A stretch of 64,000 nt of DNA, taken from the NCBI GenBank assembly GCA_030168575.1, contig CP115555.1, positions 1,364,001 to 1,428,000 on the forward strand. The letters run 5' to 3'. A program made the translations under genes and the position numbers. This document shows, piece after piece, positions 44,040-52,742 of this stretch. The notes beneath the pieces were generated by a model that had not been told where the DNA came from, searched no databases, and saw nothing but the letters and a program-made list of their open reading frames with translations. The DNA comes from Methanomassiliicoccales archaeon LGM-RCC1. Lineage in GTDB: Archaea; Thermoplasmatota; Thermoplasmata; Methanomassiliicoccales; Methanomethylophilaceae. Numbering within the stretch: the first letter of the stretch is position 1; each line of letters starts with the position of its first letter.

Positions 44040-44579
44040 TCAATTGTTGAAGAGATACTGCTTCTCTTTGATCTTCATTGAAATTACGATACCTACGACC
44101 ACAGTTATCACAGTGGGGAAGGACAGGACAGATGCTGCTAGGCATGAGTAATAGGCCACTTTGAAGCGACTTTTGGTGCTCCAGAGTATACCTGTGATGG
44201 CTGCCATTACACCGCTTGCAGCATAAAGGCCTCCGAGTGCGAACCCCATGTAGGTGAGGACCTCGGGATTCAGACTCAGGACGGCTGCTTCAAGCTCTGG
44301 GAAAGATTCGTACATCTGGGCGGTGTTCTCTATAACCCATTCGGGATTGAGTCCTATGAAGAAGAACTCGTACGCCATATAGAATGCGAACAGGACGTAG
44401 ACGAAGATCAGTACGGTCATCATGGTGCCGTTACCGTCGCTGATGGATGCGCTCATCTGGTGACTGAGATCACGGTGCTCGTGGTTTCCTCCAATGACCG
44501 CTCCGCACTCGGGACAGAACTCGGCATCGTCCGGCAATTCCCTTCCGCATTTCACGCAGAAGTTGTACTTATCTTCCAT
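44040..44579 (-). CDS. Zinc-ribbon membrane protein
   Basis: 179-aa protein with an N-terminal zinc ribbon (C8, C11, C22, C25: FCVKCGRELPDDAEFCPECG) and four membrane helices. It is a divergent paralogue of the protein at 44689-45297 across the 109-nt promoter region, with the same ribbon and helix layout. Function unknown; the pair may form one membrane unit. Hairpin 2 of the candidate RNA lies right after its stop. Confidence 0.8.
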   Translation of the reverse strand: MEDKYNFCVKCGRELPDDAEFCPECGAVIGGNHEHRDLSHQMSASISDGNGTMMTVLIFVYVLFAFYMAYEFFFIGLNPEWVIENTAQMYESFPELEAAVLSLNPEVLTYMGFALGGLYAASGVMAAITGILWSTKSRFKVAYYSCLAASVLSFPTVITVVVGIVISMKIKEKQYLFNN

Positions 44580-44688
44580 AGGATACGAATCTTACCTTAG
44601 ATATAAGTCATAATCGCAGGGTGTTTCAGTTTGTTAAACTAAACAAGTTCGCAAGACACTTTTTAACTATGATAACTATGCAACCAGC

Positions 44689-45297
44689 ATGTCAGACTAC
44701 AAGATCAAGTACTGCTTCAAATGCGGTGCTGAACTTCCTGAACCGAGCGACTTCTGTCCTGAATGCGGTGCGAACCTCACCGGGAAGGAGGAGCCTCAGA
44801 GGGCTGAATATACGGCTAGGCCTACACAGGAACCACCTAAGGGAGACATGGGGATCATTCCCATACTCATCATGGTGTATGGCGTACTGGCCATCGTTGC
44901 AGGCATTTTCATGATCATGGTAGGCATGTCGATCGATTCCATAATCACGATCGCCAGGGAATACGCCGAATCTATGGACCCTCAAACAAGGACTGAGATA
45001 CTGGCAGTAATCGAGGTATTGGCCCAGTTGAACATGATCTACTTCACTGCCATAGCTATCCTGATGATGCTGAGCGGAATTTTCGCCTTGGTCGCAGGAC
45101 ATCTCGCAGGGAAGGTCTCCAGTTGGAAAGCGGCATTGGTCTGCTGTCTGGTGGCGTCATTGGTGCCTCTGTTCTCCATCCCTCTGGACATGTCATTCCA
45201 TGTCAGCGGCAGTATGATTGGCACGATATTGATATCGGCCATAGGTCTGCTCATGACCTATTTCATCTACGCCGCAAAGGACAAGTTCATCAGCTGA
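44689..45297 (+). CDS. Zinc-ribbon membrane protein
   Basis: 202-aa protein: zinc ribbon YCFKCGAELPEPSDFCPECG at residues ~8-27, a polar linker with EPPKGDMG, then four membrane helices (IIPILIMVYGVLAIVAGIFM and others) with an extracytoplasmic loop. Paralogue of the divergent gene at 44040-44579. The TGA stop is followed by an adjacent TAG and the ubiX start 4 nt later, so ubiX may be co-transcribed. Function unknown. Confidence 0.8.
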   Translation: MSDYKIKYCFKCGAELPEPSDFCPECGANLTGKEEPQRAEYTARPTQEPPKGDMGIIPILIMVYGVLAIVAGIFMIMVGMSIDSIITIAREYAESMDPQTRTEILAVIEVLAQLNMIYFTAIAILMMLSGIFALVAGHLAGKVSSWKAALVCCLVASLVPLFSIPLDMSFHVSGSMIGTILISAIGLLMTYFIYAAKDKFIS

Positions 45298-45301
45298 TAG
45301 C

Positions 45302-45844
45302 ATGAGATACGTGATCGCGATCACCGGGGCCTCGGGTTCAATCTACGGGGTAAGGCTCCTTCAAGAGCTCAAGGGCGAGAAGATACTCGTCATGTCAGCC
45401 ACAGCCAAGGCCATTCTCCCGGAAGAGACCGATTACACCGTCGAACAGGTATACGCCATGGCTGACCAGGTCTTCGAGGATGACCAGATGTTCGCATCCA
45501 TCGCATCGGGGAGCTTCTCCTACGATGCGATGATAGTCGCACCATGCAGCGAGTCCTCCCTGGCGAAGTTCGCCTGCGGTATCGGCGACACGCTCATCTC
45601 CCGTGCGGTGTCGGTATGTCTCAAGGAAGGCAGGAGACTCATCCTCCTCCCCAGGGAATCGCCGAAGAGCGCCATAATGCTTGAGAATGAACTCAAACTC
45701 GCTAGGCTCGGGGTGTGCATCCTGGATGCCAACCCCGGCTTCTATCCCAAACCCAAGACGGTTGACGATCTTGTCAACATCGTCGTCGGAAGATGCCTGG
45801 ACCAGCTGGGCCAGGAGCACAGCCTTTACAAAAGATGGGAATGA
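45302..45844 (+). CDS. ubiX: Flavin prenyltransferase UbiX
   Basis: 180-aa enzyme that attaches a dimethylallyl group to FMN to make prenylated FMN, the cofactor of UbiD-type decarboxylases. Characteristic blocks are AITGASGSIYGVRLLQEL, SGSFSYDAMIVAPCSESSLA, GDTLISRAVSVCLKEGR and LLPRESPKSAIMLENELKL, ending in NPGFYPKPKTVDDLV. No ubiD lies adjacent. It ends in a hairpin shared with convergent leuS. Confidence 0.93.
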   Translation: MRYVIAITGASGSIYGVRLLQELKGEKILVMSATAKAILPEETDYTVEQVYAMADQVFEDDQMFASIASGSFSYDAMIVAPCSESSLAKFACGIGDTLISRAVSVCLKEGRRLILLPRESPKSAIMLENELKLARLGVCILDANPGFYPKPKTVDDLVNIVVGRCLDQLGQEHSLYKRWE

Positions 45845-45863
45845 TGGGGTCTCCCCCGTCATT
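45840..45863. terminator. Bidirectional terminator between ubiX and leuS
   Basis: AATGATGGGG-TCTC-CCCCGTCATT makes a 10-bp stem (one G-T pair) with a 4-nt loop. It overlaps the ubiX stop codon and precedes the convergent leuS end. Confidence 0.6.
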
Positions 45864-45875
45864 CCTTCAGGTTTC

Positions 45876-48776
45876 TCATTCCAGATAGATTGCTGGCCTT
45901 CCGGGCACTGCAACCTTGGCCTTGCCCTGCGGGTCATAGATTCCCTCGGCATCTGCGGAGTAGACCTCCACGGGCACACCGTTCTCCTCGGAGAGGAACT
46001 TGGCGGCCGATGTGAACAATGCGGTCTCGTCGGTGGTGACCAGCGGGAGCTTCTGCTCGACGGTTGACCTCTGGAATTCGACAGCGACCTTCTGAGCGAG
46101 AGAGGAGACGGCCTTTCCGTTCTTCCTCAGTTCCTCGTTGGCCATACAGGCCTTAGTGAGGTCGGGTATTGTGAGCTTTCCTTCCTTCATCATGTCAAGG
46201 GCCATGGACATGACATCCTTCTTCCACTGAGCGGAAGTGTAGAGGACGATCTTCTTCACATCGATGCCCGCGATCTTCCTGATCTCGGTGATGTCGGACA
46301 TGGCATCCCTGAGGAGGTTCTCCCCGTATTCCGCTGCGTCGGACATCTTGGACTGATCGGGTTCGGGAAGCTGTCCTGCTGAGACGAGTCCCTCGAATCC
46401 CGCCTGCTCCCAGAGTTCCTCTGCGACATGTGGGGTTACAGGCATCATGCACTGGATCCAGATCTTCATGGCGTCCAGGATGGATTCCTTGTTGTTTCCT
46501 CCGCGCCTGTTGTACCACTTGAGGTCGTTGAACATATCGAAGTAGACAATAGTGGTCATGGCCCTCAGGTCGTTCTTGTCCATCGCCTTCCTGATGGCTA
46601 CCAGATGGTTGTTGAACCTAGAGACCAGCCAAGCATCGATGTCGGACTTGGGTGAATCGGATTCTGAGGCGATGAGATCCTGCACGGCGATCATCAGCTT
46701 GTCTACCCTCTGGCGGTAGGTCATGACGGTATCCTCATCCCACTCGACATCCACGAACATGGAAGCGACATTGGCGTAGTAGAGCCTCATGGCGTCCACT
46801 CCGTACTTGGCCGCCGCTCCGGGGATAGGCTGAGCGCCTCCCTTGGACTTCGAGATCTTGCTGGCCTCTCCGGACTTGTCCTTCTTTCCGGTGATGTACC
46901 AATTGACGGTGATTCCCTTGGGCCACATCTCCGGCGGGAGGATGGCCACATGGTTCATCAGGAAAGCCGGGAAGTGCACGGTCATGTGCTCCTTTCCTCC
47001 CAGATTGAGATCGAGGGGATACCAGTATAGGACATCCTTCCTGATGGTGTCCAGGAGATCGGCGGGTATTCCGGTGCTGTCGGACACGCTCTTGACATCG
47101 CCCTTACCTAGTATGGCGTAATCGAAGAACTGCTCGGTCATCTGCTCGGGCTTGATCTTTCCCTCGTTGGCGTAGATGGAGATGATGTAGTAAACAGGGT
47201 AGAGTGTTGAATCGGAGATGGCTTCGATGATCCATTTGTCATCGTAGGGGAACTTCGTTCCAAGCCAGTTTCCGAGCCTGACGCAGGCCCTCTCTCTGAA
47301 CCAGTCCAGGACACCGTAGACGTTGTCGCTCCACTCCGGTGGGTTGAGCTCCATGTCCTTGCAGTGATCCTTGGTCATCTGGGTGAACTTGGGGTCGGCG
47401 TAGTTGATGAACCACTGGTCGTCGATCCTCTTGATGTGGACACGGGATCCGCACCTGCAGACGACCTCCTCGGTCAGGTCGTAGAACACATCCGCCTCAC
47501 CGGAAGCGATCATCGCCTGCTTCATCTTCTCCTGAGCCTCCTGGACACGGAGTCCGGCGAACTCGCCGCAGATGTCCTTCATCTTTCCGGTGTGGAATCC
47601 ATCCTTGTACACGATGTGCTTGGCGTCCAGGAGCTTGGGGTCGCCGGGCTCTTTGATGCCGAGCTTGTCGATGATATCCTTAGCGGGGAAGTCCCCGTAG
47701 CCCTTCATCTCGATGATGGAGATGGGCACAGCCTTGTCAAGTATGTCCTTGGAGAGACCGTATTTGGTGATCATCTCAGGATTCTTCTTGATAGCTTCAA
47801 GGGAGATCCAATCGTCGGGCGCATCTGAAGGGACGGATGTGACCAGTCCGGTTCCGACGTCAGGGTTGACGAAAGTGGCAGGGAATACGGGGATCTCGCG
47901 GTGGATCATGGGTGCCTCGCACATCCAGCCGATCATGTCCTTTCCGGGGATGGAACCGACTTCCTCGATTCCGTCTTTCTGGAGCGTGAGCTTCTCTGCT
48001 GCCTGGGGGGAGACGATCCATGTCTCTCCGTTGTACTTCACCCTCTTGTACTCGGTCTCGGGGTCAACCCAGAAGCAGACCTGTCCGTAAACGGTCTCGG
48101 GCCTGAGCGTGGCGGCGATGAGATACTCGTCGCCGTGCCTGAACTTCAGTATGGTGTATTCCTGCGTTTCGGCCTTACCTCCCTTGGAGATATCGGTCTC
48201 CGAGGCGTCGACCGCCACCGGTCCGCAGTTGGGACAGACAGGAGCGTAGTAGGGCTTCTGTATGAGCATACCGGCATCATGGAGCTTCCTGAACTGCCAG
48301 TCGATGAACTTGTTGTAATCGGGATACAGGGTGCAGGTGAATCTGCGCCAGTCAGACAAGAAACCGAACTTGCGCCAGTAATCGTTCTGGTAGACCTGGT
48401 TGAAGAAGTCTATGACCGACAGGGGATCCTTCATCTTCGCGATGTCCTCGTCGGTGCATCCGTTCCTCTTCAGGTAGTCGATGGTGTTCTCGTCTCCCCT
48501 GGAGATCTTCCTGAAGAGACTTATTCCGCCGTTTCCTGTAGCGTGAGTTCCCACAGGGAAGAGTACGTTGTAGCCTGTCATACGCTTGTACCTGGTGATG
48601 GCGTCCAGATAGGTGTATCCCCTTAGGTGTCCGACATGTAGGTATCCGGTGACACCGGGGTATGCGAAGATCGCCATGAACTTCGGCTTGCTGTCATCCC
48701 TATCAGACTTGTCGAGACCCGCTTCAGTCCAGCGGTTCTGCCACTTCTTTTCCATCGCTCCGTAGTCGTATGCCAT
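45876..48776 (-). CDS. leuS: Leucyl-tRNA synthetase
   Basis: 966-aa class I synthetase of archaeal type. The HIGH motif is seen as GYLHVGHLRGYT near residue 40 and the KMSKS motif as KISKSKGG near 640; the connective editing domain (CP1) lies between (TLRPETVYGQVCFWVDPETE, FVNPDVGTGLVTSVPSDAPD). The C-terminus has the anticodon-binding domain (MMPVTPHVAEELWEQAGF). Monocistronic. A tRNA-Leu(UAG) gene lies elsewhere in the window. Confidence 0.96.
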   Translation of the reverse strand: MAYDYGAMEKKWQNRWTEAGLDKSDRDDSKPKFMAIFAYPGVTGYLHVGHLRGYTYLDAITRYKRMTGYNVLFPVGTHATGNGGISLFRKISRGDENTIDYLKRNGCTDEDIAKMKDPLSVIDFFNQVYQNDYWRKFGFLSDWRRFTCTLYPDYNKFIDWQFRKLHDAGMLIQKPYYAPVCPNCGPVAVDASETDISKGGKAETQEYTILKFRHGDEYLIAATLRPETVYGQVCFWVDPETEYKRVKYNGETWIVSPQAAEKLTLQKDGIEEVGSIPGKDMIGWMCEAPMIHREIPVFPATFVNPDVGTGLVTSVPSDAPDDWISLEAIKKNPEMITKYGLSKDILDKAVPISIIEMKGYGDFPAKDIIDKLGIKEPGDPKLLDAKHIVYKDGFHTGKMKDICGEFAGLRVQEAQEKMKQAMIASGEADVFYDLTEEVVCRCGSRVHIKRIDDQWFINYADPKFTQMTKDHCKDMELNPPEWSDNVYGVLDWFRERACVRLGNWLGTKFPYDDKWIIEAISDSTLYPVYYIISIYANEGKIKPEQMTEQFFDYAILGKGDVKSVSDSTGIPADLLDTIRKDVLYWYPLDLNLGGKEHMTVHFPAFLMNHVAILPPEMWPKGITVNWYITGKKDKSGEASKISKSKGGAQPIPGAAAKYGVDAMRLYYANVASMFVDVEWDEDTVMTYRQRVDKLMIAVQDLIASESDSPKSDIDAWLVSRFNNHLVAIRKAMDKNDLRAMTTIVYFDMFNDLKWYNRRGGNNKESILDAMKIWIQCMMPVTPHVAEELWEQAGFEGLVSAGQLPEPDQSKMSDAAEYGENLLRDAMSDITEIRKIAGIDVKKIVLYTSAQWKKDVMSMALDMMKEGKLTIPDLTKACMANEELRKNGKAVSSLAQKVAVEFQRSTVEQKLPLVTTDETALFTSAAKFLSEENGVPVEVYSADAEGIYDPQGKAKVAVPGRPAIYLE

Positions 48777-49046
48777 ACGTATCCCTGTATGAGTAATGCT
48801 GGAATACTGCCCGCTTATAATAATTTATAGCGCGCCTGCAAGAAGGGTCTATAGAGAATTGGAGGACTAACCTTTTTATCGATGATGTGGATGAGGTGTC
48901 TGATAAGACAATTGTAAGATTTGTGACAGACTTACGTCGTCTTTTGTCCGACAGCTATATATACCCTCAGTGTATTGTAGTTATTGCAGCAAAGAAAGGG
49001 ATGGGACTCTTAATGAGCTGCACTCAAAAAAGAAGGACGGATGAAA
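48777..49046. promoter_or_regulatory. Promoter region of leuS and of the RHH regulator
   Basis: About 270 nt without a gene. A rightward TATA box TATATATA at 48956-48963 precedes the RHH gene by ~85 nt, implying a leader of about 60 nt. A short dyad TGTCT-GATA-AGACA at 48897-48910 could be an operator. The leuS promoter lies near 48815-48830 (AT-rich TTATAATAATTTATAG). Confidence 0.45.
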
Positions 49047-49406
49047 ATGTCGGACGACGGGACCAAGATCACGATCAGGATGGGACCAGAGGAAATCCAG
49101 ATGATGGAGGACTTCATGGCTGATCACGATATCGGAAACAGATCCGACTTCATCCGTGACGCAATCAAGGGCTACATCGCCTCCATAAGAGCCGGACAGC
49201 CCCAGATTGAGGAAGGCGGGATCTTCGTCCGCCTCAGCGACATACAGATGGACGCCCTCGATGGCCTCGTCAGGACCGGCATAACCGTGTCCGGAGAGGA
49301 ATTCATCAGGAAGTGCCTCATCGAGAAGATCGTTCCCAAGAACGTCGAGGATGAGAGCATCGAGAATGCATTCAGGGCTGCCCAGATGAAAGCTGTATAC
49401 AAGTGA
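49047..49406 (+). CDS. Ribbon-helix-helix regulator, CdrS/CdrL-like
   Basis: 119-aa protein. The first 45 residues are a ribbon-helix-helix DNA-binding domain: a strand (TKITIRMGPEEIQMMEDFMA) and helices with DIGNRSDFIRDAIKGYI. A second, less conserved half follows (FVRLSDIQMDALDGLVRTG, VSGEEFIRKCLIEKIVP), perhaps a second such unit. It lies directly upstream of an FtsZ-like gene, as the CdrS regulator does upstream of ftsZ2 in haloarchaea, so a role in cell-division gene control is inferred. ATG 49047 has AAGGA 9 nt upstream; ATG 49041 is the alternative. TATA box at 48956. Confidence 0.7.
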   Translation: MSDDGTKITIRMGPEEIQMMEDFMADHDIGNRSDFIRDAIKGYIASIRAGQPQIEEGGIFVRLSDIQMDALDGLVRTGITVSGEEFIRKCLIEKIVPKNVEDESIENAFRAAQMKAVYK

Positions 49407-49436
49407 AGAAAAAATGGATGGGAAATAAAAGCATAG

Positions 49437-49471
49437 TCCGGCGGATGGGAAAGGCCTCTGGCCTAGCCGGA
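49437..49471 (+). terminator. Hairpin between RHH regulator and FtsZ-like gene
   Basis: TCCGGC (49437-49442) pairs with GCCGGA (49466-49471), enclosing AGGCC-TCT-GGCCT (49452-49464). The core GGCCTCTGGCC recurs in the hairpin after the FtsZ-like gene. Confidence 0.5.
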
Positions 49472-49518
49472 TCATGCTGTTGGAAACTCTTTAATCAAAA
49501 CGAATGGGGATGCACACA

Positions 49519-50199
49519 ATGGTGTACAACGCAAAGAACGAACTCAAAGTAGCGATCGTAGGAGTCGGCGGCGCAGGATGCAACGTCGTCTCCGCCTTCA
49601 CCGGAAGATATGGAATGGATACGATAGCTATCAATACCGACAAGGAGGCCCTTCACGAGGCACATGCTGACGCGAAGATCTACATCTGCAAGGGTGTCCT
49701 CCACGGACAGGGAACCTCAGGAGAGGCAGAGCTCGGTAAGAAGTGCGCTGACATCCACATCGAGGAGATCAAAGAGGCAGTCTCAGGCTATGACAGGGTT
49801 TTCGTCATCGCAGGACTCGGCGGAGGTACCGGAACCGGTGCCACTCCAGTGATCATCGACGCCATCCAGTCTCTGAATATCATGACCGACGCCATCGCCA
49901 TCAAGCCCTTCGGATTCGAGGGAAGCAGGGTCGAGGTCGCCAGCAAGGGATACGACAAGATCAGAGCCGTCTGCCCCTACAGCATCGCGATCAAGAACGA
50001 TTCGCTCATCGGACTCATGTCCGACAAGACCCTTGACGAGGCATACGCGGTCGTCAACAACGAGATCATGAACTACATCGAGGCCCGCCTGATGGACATC
50101 ACCAGGGACAACGACGGTGTATCTCAGACCATCGACAATGACGATGGGTTCGACTCCTTCATCAGGAACTCTCCCATCTTCGCTTTCATTAACGCTTAA
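49519..50199 (+). CDS. FtsZ/tubulin-like GTPase lacking the C-terminal domain
   Basis: 226-aa protein with the GTP-binding half of FtsZ: VAIVGVGGAGCNVVSAFTGR at the N-terminus, the tubulin signature GLGGGTGTGATPVI with G101-G107, and the H7 helix region (TLDEAYAVVNNEIMNYIEAR). It ends soon after, where FtsZ would continue with the T7 synergy loop (NxDxxD) and a ~120-residue activation domain; the tail has only DNDDGFDSFI. It should bind GTP but may not polymerise like FtsZ, and could regulate it. ATG 49519 follows GGGGATG; ATG 49504 and 49510 are in frame. A stop TAA and a hairpin follow, so this is a natural length, not truncation by the window. Confidence 0.75.
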   Translation: MVYNAKNELKVAIVGVGGAGCNVVSAFTGRYGMDTIAINTDKEALHEAHADAKIYICKGVLHGQGTSGEAELGKKCADIHIEEIKEAVSGYDRVFVIAGLGGGTGTGATPVIIDAIQSLNIMTDAIAIKPFGFEGSRVEVASKGYDKIRAVCPYSIAIKNDSLIGLMSDKTLDEAYAVVNNEIMNYIEARLMDITRDNDGVSQTIDNDDGFDSFIRNSPIFAFINA

Positions 50200-50212
50200 G
50201 TTTTCCCCCTTA

Positions 50213-50235
50213 GCGGGTGGCCTCTGGCCATCCGC
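50213..50235 (+). terminator. Terminator of FtsZ-like gene
   Basis: GCGGGTGGCC-TCT-GGCCATCCGC is a 10-bp stem (one G-T pair) with 3-nt loop, 14 nt after the stop codon, preceded by a pyrimidine run. Confidence 0.65.
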
Positions 50236-50279
50236 ACTTACCTTTTATCCTCATTCCTCCATACGTATCTCCAGATATC

Positions 50280-51224
50280 ATGGCAGAGAACGCTATCGAG
50301 GTCTCTCACCTTGTGAAGCAGTACGGTGATTTCACAGCGGTGTCCGACATAAGCTTCAATGTCCCTAGAGGAGAGTTCATGGGACTGCTCGGGCCCAACG
50401 GGGCCGGTAAGAGCACCACCCTTAAGGCCATCACAGGACTTTTGACTCCCACTTCGGGTACAGTGACAATACAGGGAGTAGACATCAAGGACCATAGAAA
50501 GGCCCTGGAGCATGTCGGATGTGTCGTGGAGACACCTGAACCCTATCCGGAATTCACCCCCAATGAGTTCCTCAGACATGTAGGGAGGCTCTATGGGATG
50601 AGCAAAGCCGAGAACGCCATCCGTACTCGCGATGTCCTGGAAGAGGTGAAGCTCTGGGAATGGAGGGACAAGAAGATCGGGGGTTTCTCCAAGGGAATGA
50701 AACAGAGATGTGTCCTTGCTCAGGCCCTTCTGACCAATCCAGAGGTCATTATACTGGATGAGCCTACGTCAGGTCTCGATCCCAGAGGGATGATCGAGAT
50801 ACGCACCCTCTTGAACAATCTGAAGAAGCGGGACCGGTCCCTTCTGATCAGCACCCATATGTTGAAAGAGGTCTCTGAGATGTGCGGGCAGGTCACCATG
50901 ATACGCAACGGCAAGGCTGTCCTTTCCGGAGATGTGGCCAAACTGCTGGAGCATGGTAGCGACAGCGGCATAACCCTAGAGGTCAAGGTTCTTGATCCGC
51001 TCACAGATGAATTCGTTACCAACCTCTCAGGATGTGCCGGAGTAACAGGCTATGACAAGCTGGGAGAGCACATAGTCAAGCTGCAGTTCAACGGTAGCAC
51101 CGAACAGCAGGCTGACGTCATTTCCATGGCCTACAACGGTGGTCTGAGGCTTCTGTCGGTCAACGAGAAGGGAATGGATCTCGAGGACCTCTACATGGAC
51201 CTTACGGAGGAGGTGTCGGAATGA
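50280..51224 (+). CDS. ABC transporter ATP-binding protein
   Basis: 314-aa ATPase: Walker A GPNGAGKST, signature FSKGMKQRCVLAQALL, Walker B EVIILDEPTSGLDPRG and H-loop LLISTHMLKEV. A C-terminal ~90-residue extension resembles exporter-type (CcmA/NatA, drug or lantibiotic) ATPases. ATG 50280 begins MAENAIEVSHLVKQYGDFTA; TATA-like CTTTTATCC lies ~35-40 nt upstream. The permease starts at its stop (ATGA overlap), so it is an exporter operon. Substrate unknown. Confidence 0.92.
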   Translation: MAENAIEVSHLVKQYGDFTAVSDISFNVPRGEFMGLLGPNGAGKSTTLKAITGLLTPTSGTVTIQGVDIKDHRKALEHVGCVVETPEPYPEFTPNEFLRHVGRLYGMSKAENAIRTRDVLEEVKLWEWRDKKIGGFSKGMKQRCVLAQALLTNPEVIILDEPTSGLDPRGMIEIRTLLNNLKKRDRSLLISTHMLKEVSEMCGQVTMIRNGKAVLSGDVAKLLEHGSDSGITLEVKVLDPLTDEFVTNLSGCAGVTGYDKLGEHIVKLQFNGSTEQQADVISMAYNGGLRLLSVNEKGMDLEDLYMDLTEEVSE

Positions 51225-52105
51225 GCCTTTTCTCGAAGACTTATGAAGAAGTATCCGATGGATCATGGGAATCCTCCGGATATGCTGCAACCGATGAGGA
51301 GGCTCACCGCGATACCGAATACAAGGCCGCATCTGTTGCCAGTCAGACCCTGACATTCATGCTGACCGAGCTGAAAAGGATGTCCCGTGATTACGGACTC
51401 TATGCGTCCATAATCGTGGCCTTCCTGATACCGGTTGCATACTTCTTAAGGGATATCATAGGTGCGATCGACCCTACATCAGGAATGGGGAGCATACTTG
51501 TACTCCTGACCGTGCTGGTATCCATATTCACGGCCAATGCCTGCGGTAAGCAGATCCCCAACGAATATCAGGAAAAGACAGCCTACATGAACCTGGCGAT
51601 GCCAGTATCTAGGACATCCTTCGCCCTCGGAAAGCTATTCGCAGGACTGACGGTCTGCCTTGGAATCTTCATGCTGGCGTATGTTCTGGCCTACATCATG
51701 TCTATGATTATATTCGAGGGCTCCCCCGATACAGATAAGGTCATCCAGTCCATCGCTTACATGGTCATGGGTGTGGTGGTGTTCTCCACTACCGCTTTCG
51801 GGCTCAGCACTGTGTTCACCCGTGCCAACGTTCTGCTCCCTGTGGTGCTGATGTTCTTCCTCATGCCAATAGTCGGGATCAGTATAGACCAATACCTGGA
51901 CGACTCTGTAATCGCACTCTTCCCCTGCTGGTTCCCCGACTATGCTGTAGCCATCCTCGGAGGGCTTCCCATGTCATTCGGGATGTTCGGAGCATTCAGC
52001 ATGATAGATATCCTCAATGTGCCTGTGTTCTTCGGCATAGGTGCCGCTTGGTCCTTGGGGATGGTGGCATTCGGACTCTATATGGTCCAGAGAAAACAGC
52101 TCTGA
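51221..52105 (+). CDS. ABC transporter permease
   Basis: 294-aa membrane subunit of the exporter. After a ~60-residue polar N-terminal stretch there are six predicted helices. PLAYERS of ABC-2 type are recognised by the layout, for example FTANACGKQIPNEYQEKTAY before helix 3 and MPVSRTSFALGKLFAGLTVC, a motif common in ABC-2 permeases. Its start overlaps the ATPase stop by ATGA. The 3' side ends in a strong hairpin shared with iorB. Confidence 0.85.
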   Translation: MSLFSKTYEEVSDGSWESSGYAATDEEAHRDTEYKAASVASQTLTFMLTELKRMSRDYGLYASIIVAFLIPVAYFLRDIIGAIDPTSGMGSILVLLTVLVSIFTANACGKQIPNEYQEKTAYMNLAMPVSRTSFALGKLFAGLTVCLGIFMLAYVLAYIMSMIIFEGSPDTDKVIQSIAYMVMGVVVFSTTAFGLSTVFTRANVLLPVVLMFFLMPIVGISIDQYLDDSVIALFPCWFPDYAVAILGGLPMSFGMFGAFSMIDILNVPVFFGIGAAWSLGMVAFGLYMVQRKQL

Positions 52106-52121
52106 AAACGTTTTGAAAGGA

Positions 52122-52145
52122 CTGGGCAGGAACCGTCCTGCCCAG
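52122..52145. terminator. Bidirectional terminator between ABC permease and iorB
   Basis: CTGGGCAGGA-ACCG-TCCTGCCCAG is a perfect 10-bp stem with a 4-nt loop between the two convergent stop codons. Confidence 0.75.
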
Positions 52146-52154
52146 ATCCATTTC

Positions 52155-52742
52155 TCAGCACATCGCGGAATATCCCATCTCGAATGCCTTGTCGTTGAGC
52201 TCCCTGAACTTCTCGGGGACCTGCTCCAAAAGGCACTCCTTGAGCGCATCCTTGGGGATCGGGAATCCCTTCATGGCGGCGACCGCACCGATCATCACAG
52301 CGTTGGCCGCAACGGCCTTTCCTGCGTCGATGGCGATCTTGGTGGCATCGATGGTATAGAGGTTCTTGTTCTCTGCCAGAACGGCCTGTTTGAGCGATTC
52401 TATCTCGGGATACTCCTCGAATCCTGCCGCCACCATTGACGGAAGGACTGGATCGAGGTTCATTAGAATGATGGAATCCTTGTTTCCGAGAGGCAGATTC
52501 CTGCAGGTCTCTGCGGGCTCGAATCCCATGATGAGATCGGCGCATCCGGCTGCCTCCAGAGGGCTGATGACATCGTCACCGAAGCGCAATGTGGATAGGA
52601 CGCTTCCTCCCCTCTGGGCCATTCCGTGGACCTCGCTCATGGCGACCTTGTATCCCTGCTTCATCGCAGCGTTTCCCAACACCATGGAGGCGAGCAGGAC
52701 TCCCTGTCCTCCGACTCCGACGATCTGGACGGTGTACTTCAT
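52155..52742 (-). CDS. iorB: Indolepyruvate:ferredoxin oxidoreductase beta subunit IorB
   Basis: 195-aa small subunit. It has the gamma-domain-like Rossmann block VQIVGVGGQGVLLASMVLGN and SEVHGMAQRGGSVLSTLRFG, both diagnostic for 2-oxoacid oxidoreductases. With IorA it decarboxylates arylpyruvates to arylacetyl-CoA, reducing ferredoxin. ATG 52742 overlaps the iorA stop (ATGA), giving coupled translation after iorA. Confidence 0.93.
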   Translation of the reverse strand: MKYTVQIVGVGGQGVLLASMVLGNAAMKQGYKVAMSEVHGMAQRGGSVLSTLRFGDDVISPLEAAGCADLIMGFEPAETCRNLPLGNKDSIILMNLDPVLPSMVAAGFEEYPEIESLKQAVLAENKNLYTIDATKIAIDAGKAVAANAVMIGAVAAMKGFPIPKDALKECLLEQVPEKFRELNDKAFEMGYSAMC

